A stretch of DNA of 64,000 nucleotides, from contig NZ_CP063189.1 of NCBI RefSeq assembly GCF_028609805.1, positions 992,001-1,056,000 on the forward strand, read 5' to 3'. Below the pieces are notes generated by a model. The model did no database searches and was not told the DNA's origin. It was given only the letters and a program-made list of their open reading frames with translations. The stretch comes from Corynebacterium massiliense DSM 45435 (GTDB lineage Bacteria > Actinomycetota > Actinomycetes > Mycobacteriales > Mycobacteriaceae). The position numbers were made by a program, and so were the translations under genes. Positions 28,728 through 36,777 of this stretch are shown here, in pieces (the first letter of the stretch is position 1; each line of letters starts with the position of its first letter).

Positions 28728-29012
28728 CCGCAGAAGAACCTATTTCCACTTAAGTTTCTGCGTATTTTGGAACTGCTAAGGACTCTCTAACGCTTTCCAT
28801 TCGTTCCAGAGCCATTGCCACAGTAACCATTAGACTGGACCGAATACCGCGACCATGCTCACGCCGAGGCTAAGCTAGAGCAAGCTGATGTACCAAGTAG
28901 ACGCATCGACGACGTGTTGCCAAATGGCCGGTAAGAACAAGGACCTGACCCCTGTTAGGTAGACACCTGATATCCAGCCCGGTTGGGTTGGGAAGAAAGG
29001 TAATCTACCACC

Positions 29013-29298
29013 ATGCCTAGGTATTCCGAACAGTTCAAACGTGATGCTGTGGCCCTCTACGAAAATAATGAGGGCCTTCTCACTTCACGTGGCTTCAGCA
29101 GAGCTAGGAATCAATCGTTCCTCACTTTATTCCTGGCTTAAGCAGTACGGCACCGGCAAACGTGCCCGCACGAAGACCCTGCGCGATGAAGCTCAAGTGA
29201 TGACTGATTCAGAGCGGATCCGCCAGTTAGAAAAAGAGAACGCGAAGCTGCGCGAGGAACGCGACATCCTGCGCAAGGCCGCTAAATATTTTGCTTAA
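29013..29298 (+). pseudogene. IS3-family transposase orfA, frameshifted
   Basis: ATG 29013 opens MPRYSEQFKRDAVALYENNEGL, then one extra base at about 29076-29079 throws the frame; the rest (SLHVASAELGINRSSLYSWL ... REERDILRKAAKYFA) continues in the next frame and includes the leucine-zipper end of orfA. The shift is far upstream of the usual programmed slip between orfA and orfB, so this is damage. Confidence 0.85.
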
Positions 29299-30207
29299 AG
29301 AGACACGCTGGTAATCCGCTTCCAGATTGTCTATGACCACCGAACCGAGCACTCGGTTAAGCGGAAGTGGCACGTGTTAAAGCGCAATCGCTCCTCGTTC
29401 TACAAATAGGTCAACACCCGCGAAAAGCGCAGGTTAAAGATGTGTTTCGATGCTCTTATTGGTGCAAGATCAAGACCGTCTTCGATGATGAACACGGGTT
29501 TTATGGTGCTAAACGCATCGCCGCAAGCCTCAACGACGATACGGATTTCGGCCCAATCAATCACAAGAAGGTCGCACGCATCATGAAATCCATGGGGCTT
29601 AAAGGCTTTTCGAAACAGCGTCGGTGCATCACCACTCGGCGTAAGCCTGGCCACCGAGCCATGCCAGATTTAGTAAGCCGCAAATTCACTGCGGACAGGC
29701 CCAACCACGTGTACGTAGGTGACATTACGTACCTGCCGTGTAAGGGTGGCAAGAACATGTACCTTGCCACGGTCATCGACGCCTACTCGCGCAAGCTCGT
29801 CGGTCATGCACTCGCGGATCGCATGCGGGTATCGCTGGTTATCGAAGCTTTTGTCCCATGCCAGAAAAGTCCGTGGAAGCCTCAACGGGGCAATCTTCCA
29901 TTCCGATCACGGCAGTGTGTACACCTCACAGGCATTTAGGGACCACTGCGCCCAGCTTGGTGTGCGCCAATCCATGGGCGCGGTGGGTACAAGTGCCGAT
30001 AACGCCCTGGCAGAATCATTTAACGCCGCTTTCAAGCGTGAAGTTCTGCAAGATAGGAAAGTCTTTGACAATCCCATTGTCTGCCGCCAGGAAGTCTTCC
30101 GGTGGTGCATACGCTACAACACGCGCAGACGACACTCCTGGTGCAACCTTCAAGCCCCCGATGACTTCGAAGCACTTAATTCAGCTACATTGAGCCAAGT
30201 AGCATAG
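29299..30207 (+). pseudogene. IS3-family transposase orfB, multiply inactivated
   Basis: The DDE integrase core is readable only by changing frame. Lesions: TAG at 29407-29409 where FYKWV is expected, a one-base loss near 29466 (GAKIK expected), and a one-base gain near 29852 (EALSHARKVRG expected). Catalytic residues are present in the pieces: GDITYLP, FHSDHGSVYTS, and NALAESFNAAFKRE. The element cannot move by itself. Confidence 0.88.
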
Positions 30208-30239
30208 CTACCCTCCGACGAGTCTACTTTCCGGGGTCA

Positions 30240-31746
30240 GGCCCAGTTGCCTATTCTGTCTAGGATATTCTGGAAAGTTTCGGGCTCTCGATAGTCGGTA
30301 GTGACTGCCAGTACCACAGCTCCGATTGCGGCAACGATCAAAGCGATAGGCCCGGCCTCGATCACTGTTAGAACGAGGCCGATTCCTTCGATGGCTCCGA
30401 CTAGAATCCCAATTGCAATCACGATCTCATCGTTGTAGGGGGCGATGGTTTCTAGGACGGGTAGTACCACTGTGGCGATCGTCTTGCCCAGCGACTCTAA
30501 ATCAATGGCTCCGATTACCTCGCCAAGCGCTTCATCAAACTCAGGCAGCTTATCGAGAATAGGTTGGATACACTCAGCCATTCCGTTGAAAAGCTCTTCA
30601 ACTCCAGGTGCTGCTTGCGAAACAAAATCAGCAAAAGACGGGTACAGCTCATTCATCACCATGGAAGCCAATGTGCTGATAATCGGCGATATGGCGGACA
30701 AAAGTGCGGCTGCTGAGGCGAAGTATGACTGCAATGCTTGTTGCCCATTCATCGAGTTCACCCACTCTTTGACCTGCGACAAGAAAACTAGGAAGCTGAA
30801 CCCACCATTTATATTCACTGATCCGGCCGCTTTGTCGATACCGGAAAAGATCCCTTTAATCTGCCCATCCGAGATGGGATAGATTCTTCCAAAATGAAAC
30901 GGCAGTGGCTTCTTTTTCGGTGAGAGAGCGTTGCAGCGAACCGTATTCAAAAGCTGCGACGGTGTTGTTCTTCCATGTCTCAGTCGGTTCCAAAAATGTG
31001 ACATCATGCGGCTGAAAATTGGAGCAGCAGCGCCCAACACTACGGTTGTTTTGAGAACGTTTCGTACTCCACCCGCGAGATCATTGGCCGCAAACTTCGT
31101 GCCATTTAGCAATTCGTTCATGGTTGTCAGACCAGTGTTAGTGGTCAGGAACTCCACCAATCCGCTCGCTGCTAGGCCTAGGTTTCCAGCGAGTGTGCGC
31201 ATGACCTCGTTAAGTGGTCCGATCAGTGCGCTAACCTGTCCAAGGTTTCCGAGTGGTTCGAAAAATGCTTCTTGGATACCAGAAAAATCAAACAGATCCT
31301 TTAAGTCTCGGATTGATAGAGCAGCAGTCTGCGCAGACGGAATCAACTGATTTATCGCGTCCTGCAGACCCTTCGTGTCAGTAGCACCAATAGCGTCGCC
31401 CATTCCCTTGATTGCGATAGCAATAGAAGCAAACGCTGTGCTTGCCGCTGCGATAGTTGGTACGGCCATTGTTCCGACGAGTGACGTCAGTGAAGATGCG
31501 AATTGTAGTGTTGCTTTCCGGCGGTGTGCAGGATTGGTACGAGTGCCAGAACACCGGACGTTGCAATAGCCATAGCTGACCTCATTTGCAGAGTCCTTGT
31601 CCCCGCGGCTCCTAGGCTCATTGTCAGTCCGGTCATAGCGGTTTTAGCTTTAACAAGCCCAGTAGTGGTGGTGAGTGCGGCCATGATTGCGGAGGCTTTT
31701 GCAATGCCAGTTTTATCCGCAGAGACCCTGACCTTGAGATTGGGCT
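30240..31746 (-). pseudogene. Phage tail tape-measure protein fragment, truncated on both sides
   Basis: Long hydrophobic-helical sequence with alternating amphipathic blocks, typical of siphophage tape-measure proteins: an N-terminal LKVRVSADKTGIAKASA, membrane-like stretches AIAIKGMGDAIGA and LTVIEAGPIALIVAAIGAVVLAVTT. About 500 residues survive, while tape-measure proteins usually have 700 or more. The N-terminus is removed by the IS30 element (from 31747), the C-terminus by the IS3 element (from 30243; the apparent stop lies in the IS end), and a frameshift lies near 31500-31530. It is the only structural phage gene in the island and dates the left element as a former prophage. Confidence 0.78.
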
Positions 31747-33250
31747 CTAGTGGTCGTTGCAACACCGCAGAGTGAGAGAGGTGTTGCAGGTGGTTGTTAG
31801 CGATCGTGATGGTGAGTCGACGGGTGAGATGATTCGTCGTTTGTGGCGTCAGGGGTGGAAGCCGGCGGATATTGTGCGTGCGACTGGGGCGCCGCACTCT
31901 CAGGTTTATCGGACCGGTGAGCGCATGGGCTTGTGGGTCCAGGGGTGGGGTGCGCAGCGGGAGCGGATGACGAGTCGTCGGTGTGCCTTTCTCGAGTTGC
32001 GTCTTGAGGGCTTTTCCCGGCTGGAAGCAGCGGAAAAGACTGGGGTGAGCAAAGCGATGTCCTATCCGGTCCAGCAGGGTTTAATGACACCGAAAGCGAA
32101 CTCGAAGCGTTTTGTGCCTGCTGGTCCTGATGCAGAGCGTTATAACCGGCTTATGGCGTTGCTGGAATTTGGTCGGAAAGATATCCGAATCGCAGGTCAG
32201 TCGATTCCGTTCGCGGCTGTCGATAAGACAATCAGCCCGCGGTATCTGTCGATTACAGACCGCGAATACATCGCAGATTGTCGCCGTGAGGGCATGTCGA
32301 TGCGCGCGATTGCGCGAAAGATGGGACGGGCCCCATCGACTATCAGCAGAGAACCCGCCCGCGACTGTGTCCACGGTGGCGCATACCGGCCGTGTAGTGC
32401 CCACCGGTTGAGCGTGCGGCGTCGTTTGCGGCCGAAGCCCCGGAAGTTAGATCGGAATAAGCGCTTGGCAGCGGCGGTCGACGCTGGGCTGAAAGAGCGG
32501 TTGTCGCCAGAGCAAATCGCTGGCCGTTTGCCGGTGGACTACCCCGATGACCAGACTATGCGTGTGAGTCATGAAACCATCTACCAGTCACTGTTCATCC
32601 AGGGCAAAGGGCATTTGAAAAAAGATATCCAACAAGCCCTCCGCCGCGGGCGCGCGAGACGTCGGTCGCAGGTCAAACGCAAACGCCCACGGTTCGGCGA
32701 CGAGATGTTGATGATTTCCGACAGGCCTGCCGAAGTTGCCGACCGGGCTGTGCCCGGTCATTGGGAAGGTGACTTGATTATCGGCAAAGCCGGCCAATCT
32801 GCGATCGGCACCCTCGTCGAACGATCCACCCGGTATGTGATGTTGTTGCATCTTCCCGACAAACACGATGCGGTCACTGTCAAAGACAAGCTCATCGAGA
32901 CGATCGAGAAGCTTCCGCAGCATCTGCGGGCATCGCTGACCTGGGACAGAGGCCGCGAAATGGCCCACCACAAACAATTCAGCGTAAAAACCGGCTGCCC
33001 GGTGTATTTCTGCGACCCAGCATCACCGTGGCAGCGCGGCAGCAACGAAAACACCAACGGACTGCTCCGCCAGTACTTTCCCAAAGGCACCGACTTGAGC
33101 GTGCACACCGAAACCGACTTAGAGTTCGTCGCCTGCCAACTCAACCGACGCCCACGCAAAACCCTCGGGTTCTACACCCCCGCAGAGAAACTCGCCGAAC
33201 TGCTAAACTCCCACCCCATCAACGACAACGAGTGTTGCAACGATCACTAG
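31747..33250. mobile_element. IS30-family element at a deletion junction
   Basis: Terminal repeats TGGTCGTTGCAACAC (31751-31765) and GTGTTGCAACGATCA (33232-33246), one mismatch, flanked on both sides by CTAG (31747-31750, 33247-33250), which is the probable target duplication. The genes on its two sides do not join: tape-measure on the left (minus strand), integrase remnant on the right (plus strand). Confidence 0.85.
31790..33250 (+). CDS. IS30-family transposase
   Basis: 486 residues from GTG 31790, which follows GAGAGG at nine bases. Two N-terminal HTH regions (GEMIRRLWRQGWKPADIVRA and MSMRAIARKMGRAPSTISRE), then the DDE core: GHWEGDLIIGKAGQSAIGTL, LTWDRGREMAHHKQF, and SPWQRGSNENTNGLLRQYFP with the glutamate. 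The last codon is the TAG of the flanking CTAG. Uninterrupted, so probably active. A TTG at 31757 is the longest possible start but lies in the terminal repeat. Confidence 0.88.
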   Translation: MVVSDRDGESTGEMIRRLWRQGWKPADIVRATGAPHSQVYRTGERMGLWVQGWGAQRERMTSRRCAFLELRLEGFSRLEAAEKTGVSKAMSYPVQQGLMTPKANSKRFVPAGPDAERYNRLMALLEFGRKDIRIAGQSIPFAAVDKTISPRYLSITDREYIADCRREGMSMRAIARKMGRAPSTISREPARDCVHGGAYRPCSAHRLSVRRRLRPKPRKLDRNKRLAAAVDAGLKERLSPEQIAGRLPVDYPDDQTMRVSHETIYQSLFIQGKGHLKKDIQQALRRGRARRRSQVKRKRPRFGDEMLMISDRPAEVADRAVPGHWEGDLIIGKAGQSAIGTLVERSTRYVMLLHLPDKHDAVTVKDKLIETIEKLPQHLRASLTWDRGREMAHHKQFSVKTGCPVYFCDPASPWQRGSNENTNGLLRQYFPKGTDLSVHTETDLEFVACQLNRRPRKTLGFYTPAEKLAELLNSHPINDNECCNDH

Positions 33251-33606
33251 AATCCGCCTTGTGTCTGATGATCTTCGAGCACGTGTAGCAGCTGTGGGAC
33301 CAGGGGAGTATCTTTTCCACAGTCCTGGCGACCCGTCTACTCCTATGCGTCTTCCTAGTTCTGGTAGCTGGTTTACGGAGGCTGTGGCGCGTCTATAGGC
33401 TGCTGACCCCGCATTCCCGCACATCACCCCGCACGGTTTAAGGCACACCGCGGCGTCGCTGCTTATCAGTGCTGGGGCAACCGTTCTGGTGGTGAGCAGG
33501 CAGCTGGGGCACGAGGACGCGGCCATGACGCTAAATACTTATGCGGATCTTTTTGATGATGATTTGGGGTCTGTGTCTGCGAAAATGGCGGATTTGTGGT
33601 CCTGAT
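33251..33606 (+). pseudogene. C-terminal remnant of a tyrosine recombinase (integrase of the left element)
   Basis: Codons from 33261 read VSDDLRARVAAVGPGEYLFH and on to HGLRHTAASLLISAGATVLV and LGHEDAAMTLNTYADLF, giving the H-x-x-R, H and catalytic Y of a phage integrase, and ending at TGA 33604-33606. The N-terminal two thirds are gone, replaced by IS30, and TAG at 33397-33399 interrupts VARL-AADPAF. It points toward copy B, 115 bases on, which fits an integrase at the end of the left element. Confidence 0.85.
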
Positions 33607-33660
33607 TCCGTGACAACATTTTGTGAGCGTCCTGATCGTTATGATCGCAATGACTCCTGT

Positions 33661-33719
33661 TTCGTAACATGAAAAAACAACCCCTACCAGGAAGTTCCCG
33701 GTCAGAGGGTTGTTACGAA
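33661..33719. terminator. Hairpin abutting attachment copy B
   Basis: Nested pairing TTCGTAAC...GTTACGAA (33661-33668 with 33712-33719) and AACAACCC...GGGTTGTT (33676-33683 with 33707-33714). It separates the integrase remnant from copy B and may terminate transcription or structure the att site. Confidence 0.55.
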
Positions 33720-33721
33720 AA

Positions 33722-33758
33722 GTGCCCCTGGTGAGACTCGAACTCACACTGGACGGGT
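33722..33758. repeat. Attachment-site copy B (junction of the two elements)
   Basis: 37 bp identical to 41592-41628 at the tRNA-Leu 3' end, nine bp longer than the match of copy A. Serves as the left end (attL) of the intact right element. Confidence 0.9.
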
Positions 33759-33880
33759 GTGGGGTAAACCCTATTTCAGGGGTGGATGAATGCGTCCATA
33801 ACTCGTTTACCACCGGAAACGTTACGTCTGTTCTCGTTGCGAACAGGGCTTGACGTTTATTAGTGGTCACTAAATGGACA

Positions 33881-35008
33881 CTATTCACCTCGACCTAGAT
33901 ACCCGTCAACCACGTCGCTCAGGTCCACGCGGCGCCCGTCTTTATGGATATACGTCGACTGCGTAAGACGATCGGTTTCATGACCGAGCACGATTGACGC
34001 GGCGTGCGCTCCGTACCGCTCGCTTAGGTTCGTCGACAACGTTTTCCTGAGCGTGTGCACCGTTACCCAATGGAATTCTTCCCCGCGCCACTTCCGGTGT
34101 AGCCGGTTGAAGTTAGCTTCAGGGATGTACGTTCCCGTAGCGGAGGGAAACACCGGCTCAATGAAGTTGACGTACTTCTCTTCACGCCGCTGAAGCATAG
34201 GTTGGATTGCGCGGGCGATCCGCACTGACCGGCGGGACGAATCAGTCTTCGGCACCGGGCTCCGAAAATGACCATTAGATTTCGAGTACACGAGAGTCCC
34301 CGCCACTTCGAGATATGGGACGTCGTCGTGTAGGTGGATGTCCTGCCACCGCAACCCGAGAGCTTCCCCTGCCCTAAGCCCCGTAGCTAGACACAAGTCC
34401 ACTACATCGATCAGGGTGTCGTTCTGGGAAGCTGAGATGTTCGCCCGGTAACGGGTAAGCTCACTACTGGAAAGGGCGCGCACCTGCTTCTTCGTTGACT
34501 TCACGCGCTCAAGCACGGTCATGGGGTTACCGCGCATGAGCCCGTCCCGAACCGCCATGCGGAACACCCCGTTGAGTACGGTTCTCACCGTGTCCCGCGG
34601 GCCGGGGGAGAGGCGCTTCAACCACACATTGAGCCTCGAAGGCTGCAACTCGTTGAGACGAAGGGCCCCGATTTCGGGACGGATGTGGTTGTTCGCAGCG
34701 GACACGTAACGGTCGTAGGACACTTCCCTTACTTCGTCGCTTTTCTGGCGTAACCATTGGTCTAGCGCGTCGTTGAGCGGGCTCGAGGGGGATAGGGGCC
34801 CGTCGCCGGTTGTGCCTAGTTCTTCCTGGCAGTTGAACTTAAGGCGGTTGATGGCGGCGGTCTTTGTGGTGCCGTTGCCTCGTTTCCGTTTCGTGCGGCC
34901 GGTGTAGAGCCTGAGCCATGTGGAAGCCTGCCAGTTACCGTTCGGAAGTTGCTTCGTGGAAATTGTGCCCCAAGTTCCGGGCGGGGTTGCAGGGCGCCCT
35001 CTAGCCAT
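33881..35008 (-). CDS. int: Tyrosine recombinase (integrase) of the right element
   Basis: 375 residues. N-terminal AP2-like arm-binding region (GTISTKQLPNGNWQASTWLR), SAM-like core-binding domain at about 80-170, and catalytic domain with LATGLRAGEALGLRW (Arg), HTLRKTLSTNL (H-x-x-R), LGHETDRLTQSTYIH (His and Tyr). Every catalytic residue is present, so it should act on the 37-bp tRNA-Leu core. Its stop is 122 bases from copy B. Start overlaps the end of the repressor gene by eight bases, so both are one transcript. Confidence 0.93.
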   Translation of the reverse strand: MARGRPATPPGTWGTISTKQLPNGNWQASTWLRLYTGRTKRKRGNGTTKTAAINRLKFNCQEELGTTGDGPLSPSSPLNDALDQWLRQKSDEVREVSYDRYVSAANNHIRPEIGALRLNELQPSRLNVWLKRLSPGPRDTVRTVLNGVFRMAVRDGLMRGNPMTVLERVKSTKKQVRALSSSELTRYRANISASQNDTLIDVVDLCLATGLRAGEALGLRWQDIHLHDDVPYLEVAGTLVYSKSNGHFRSPVPKTDSSRRSVRIARAIQPMLQRREEKYVNFIEPVFPSATGTYIPEANFNRLHRKWRGEEFHWVTVHTLRKTLSTNLSERYGAHAASIVLGHETDRLTQSTYIHKDGRRVDLSDVVDGYLGRGE

Positions 35009-35510
35009 TGGCCGCGCGATCCTCCAAGTATTCTGCCCAGTACTTTCTGGCCTCAGAATAGTCCTTGAGCTTTGCAGTTAGGTTACTCAAATCGAAGTTG
35101 TCCCTGAGGTCCGTTCGAGCCTCTGCTAACTGGGGTCCATCTATGCCGAAATTTTCGGCCTCGGAGATGGACTTCGCAAGTTTGATTCCTGCCTGTTCCC
35201 ACTCGTGGAGACTCGACAAGGCAGCGTTAGTTTTATCTGCCAATGTGGCGCGGCATAGAGCGAGCTCGAATAGGCCTTGGGGAACGGCCTCGCTGGACGT
35301 TAGAACCTCTAGAGAGACGCCTAGTGCCTTAGAAATGGCTTGAGCGTCTGACAGCTTAGGTTCCTGTTCCCCGCTTTCTATGCGGCGAAGAGTGGTCATG
35401 TGGATCGGGGTGTCGTTTTGGGCAAGCCGGCGTTGCAGTTCTGTGCGTGACAGCCCTAAGTACTTGCGGACGCCTTCTACGGCCATCCCGAAACTTAGAG
35501 GTTTGCTCAT
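35001..35510 (-). CDS. XRE-family repressor of the right element
   Basis: 169 residues. HTH at about 10-65 (YLGLSRTELQRRLAQNDTPIHMTTLRRIESGEQEPKLSDAQAISKAL), then a mostly helical, charged C-terminal half likely for oligomerisation. It is divergent from the excisionase gene and cotranscribed with the integrase, the position of a lysogeny repressor (or of Stl in satellites). Start ATG 35510. Confidence 0.85.
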   Translation of the reverse strand: MSKPLSFGMAVEGVRKYLGLSRTELQRRLAQNDTPIHMTTLRRIESGEQEPKLSDAQAISKALGVSLEVLTSSEAVPQGLFELALCRATLADKTNAALSSLHEWEQAGIKLAKSISEAENFGIDGPQLAEARTDLRDNFDLSNLTAKLKDYSEARKYWAEYLEDRAANG

Positions 35511-35626
35511 AACGCAATTGTGCGTGTCACCAGCTGAAATATCAACATGTTCATTATGAACACATTGATCTGTCCATGTCGTGTATAGTCACTAACACCA
35601 GACATGCATAGACAGAAGGAGTTGAC
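35511..35626. promoter_or_regulatory. Divergent switch region with palindromic operator
   Basis: Holds the 15-base palindrome TGTTCATTATGAACA at 35548-35562, central between the repressor and excisionase starts, and a probable -10 TATAGT at 35584-35589 for the rightward transcript. AAGGAG precedes the excisionase ATG. The palindrome is the best candidate for repressor binding. Confidence 0.65.
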
Positions 35627-35821
35627 ATGCCTGCAACAGTCCCGAAGGCCATCACCGTCCGCGAGGCGGCGTCTGAACTCGGAGTCGCGTACTCCACCCT
35701 GATTTCCGCAATCCGGAAGAACGAAACTCCATTCCCGGCGCTGAAGATCGGTGGCCGGTACACCATCCCCACCCGCCCGTTCTACGAAGCACTGGGTACC
35801 CCAGTAGGGGAGGTCGCCTAA
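35627..35821 (+). CDS. xis: Excisionase-type HTH protein
   Basis: 64 residues, one MerR/HTH_17-like winged domain: ITVREAASELGVAYSTLISAIRKNE and KIGGRYTIPTRPFYEAL, which is the recognition helix and wing of actinobacterial excisionases. First gene of the rightward operon. Its stop TAA shares its last A with the ATG of the next gene. Confidence 0.8.
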   Translation: MPATVPKAITVREAASELGVAYSTLISAIRKNETPFPALKIGGRYTIPTRPFYEALGTPVGEVA

Positions 35822-35943
35822 TGCCGGCACCTCAGGACCACGAACACGAAGGCGAAGAGCAGTTCATCTACCGCCCCTTCGAAGCACTCAAAGACTTCCT
35901 AGACCAACCAGACCTCTCGACTGAACGGAAGCAGAAACCATGA
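35821..35943 (+). CDS. Small acidic protein, 40 residues
   Basis: ATG 35821 overlaps the excisionase stop, and its own TGA overlaps the next ATG (ATGA at 35940-35943). It encodes MPAPQDHEHEGEEQFIYRPF and 20 more residues, acidic and helical near the end. Coupled overlaps on both sides argue that it is translated. No family recognised. Confidence 0.6.
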   Translation: MPAPQDHEHEGEEQFIYRPFEALKDFLDQPDLSTERKQKP

Positions 35944-36434
35944 CCACCCACACAGAAAAAGCCCCCAGCAGCGCGCCTGACAATAACACTGCTGGAGACC
36001 AAGACAAGGAGTGTATCCCCGTGAACAATTCTACCGAACCAACCGCCCACGTCACGGCACACATCGCCTGCCCGGACAAATCAACCGGCAGGAAAGTCAT
36101 TACCTGGAGCGGCGAAACCCTCGACCGGATCCTAGCCGTCAAACTCCACTTCTCCAAGAAGGACTTCAAGACCCTGCTCTCCGACACCGACACAACCGTG
36201 TCGGTATGCACCCACTGCTACGAAGCGCTGAACCGCAAGAAAGCAGAGGACGCCAAAAAGCTCAAGCTCACAGGCCTCGAATGGGAACGAGACTTTGCCG
36301 TCGACGCCCTCGTTGACGCGCACCGCGCCGGCGACGCTGAAGCCATCGAACACTACGCGAAGGAAGCTATCCGCTTCGAAGACGAACGCAACGCACTCAG
36401 TGCAAGCTTCGACAACGGCCAAGGCGACGCATGA
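35940..36434 (+). CDS. Hypothetical element protein with CxxC
   Basis: 164 residues. The first 40 are low-complexity and polar; then HIACPDKSTGRK, a region KVITWSGETLDRILAVKLHF, and VCTHCYEAL, whose cysteines with the earlier one could bind a metal. The end is helical and charged (DAHRAGDAEAIEHYAKEAI). A GTG at 36021 (VNNSTEP) is an alternative start at the edge of the polar head. Overlaps both neighbours by four bases. Function not recognised. Confidence 0.6.
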   Translation: MTTHTEKAPSSAPDNNTAGDQDKECIPVNNSTEPTAHVTAHIACPDKSTGRKVITWSGETLDRILAVKLHFSKKDFKTLLSDTDTTVSVCTHCYEALNRKKAEDAKKLKLTGLEWERDFAVDALVDAHRAGDAEAIEHYAKEAIRFEDERNALSASFDNGQGDA

Positions 36435-36637
36435 GCAACGACACCCGGACGCAAGAGATAGACCGTCTCATCAACGAGTCCCGAAAGCTAACCCGCGAAT
36501 ACGGACAAATCGTTGACCAAAAAGCACCGTGGACAGAAGCGGACAAGAACCGCATGAACGAGCTCGCCACGCAATCGCTCACCATTAGCCGGCGTATCAG
36601 GCAGCTGTTTGAAGGAATCGCGGCGCCGAAGGCGTAA
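36431..36637 (+). CDS. Small coiled-coil protein
   Basis: 68 residues, almost wholly helical, with heptads in TQEIDRLINESRKLTREYGQ and DKNRMNELATQSLTISRRI. Starts within the stop of the preceding gene (ATGA at 36431-36434). Last gene before the structured non-coding stretch. No family recognised. Confidence 0.6.
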   Translation: MSNDTRTQEIDRLINESRKLTREYGQIVDQKAPWTEADKNRMNELATQSLTISRRIRQLFEGIAAPKA

Positions 36638-36777
36638 CAACAAGCAGCCCGGAAGGTCACCTTCCCCGGTTCGACTCCGGGGACGGGCACAATCCCCAAA
36701 ACGGGGAAACCCCGCATGCAGGACCAGTGCATGCGGGGGAACTACACGGCGGGAAATCAATCAGAGATGGGGTTGAT
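36638..36777 (+). ncRNA. Structured region with tRNA-like T-arm and two hairpins
   Basis: Three folds in 100 bases. At 36647-36689: GCCCG (36647-36651) pairs with CGGGC (36684-36688) and closes a small hairpin GAAGG-TCA-CCTTC and a T-arm CCCCGG-TTCGACT-CCGGGG, whose loop fits the tRNA TTCRANY consensus; an A follows in the discriminator place. At 36693-36706 a CCCC/GGGG hairpin, and at 36710-36738 an 11-bp stem CCCCGCATGCA / TGCATGCGGGG. Either a tRNA 3'-half relic or a functional RNA of the element; also possible as an attenuator for the gene that follows. Confidence 0.45.

Larger units (their letters stand above)
28941..30243. mobile_element. Degenerate IS3-family element
   Basis: Ends are marked by GGACCTGACCCC at 28941 and its near-complement GGGGTCAGGCCC ending at 30243, with further pairing of TAGAC / GTCTA inside. 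It contains orfA and orfB in the usual order, both broken. The right end cuts into the tape-measure gene, so it entered that gene. No clear target duplication was found. Confidence 0.8.

Noticed and set aside
29013..29298. Programmed frameshifting to explain the broken IS3 orfA
   Set aside because: The shift lies in the first third of orfA and has no slippery run; the programmed slip of IS3 elements is at the orfA/orfB overlap. orfB carries three more lesions.
27503..33758. Attachment copies A and B as functional tRNA genes
   Set aside because: Only the 3' 28 or 37 bases are present; acceptor 5' strand, D-arm and full anticodon arm are missing.
36616..36689. A complete tRNA gene in the right element
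   Set aside because: The expected acceptor 5' strand and D-arm are not found upstream, where the end of a small gene lies; only a T-arm/acceptor 3' part can be drawn.
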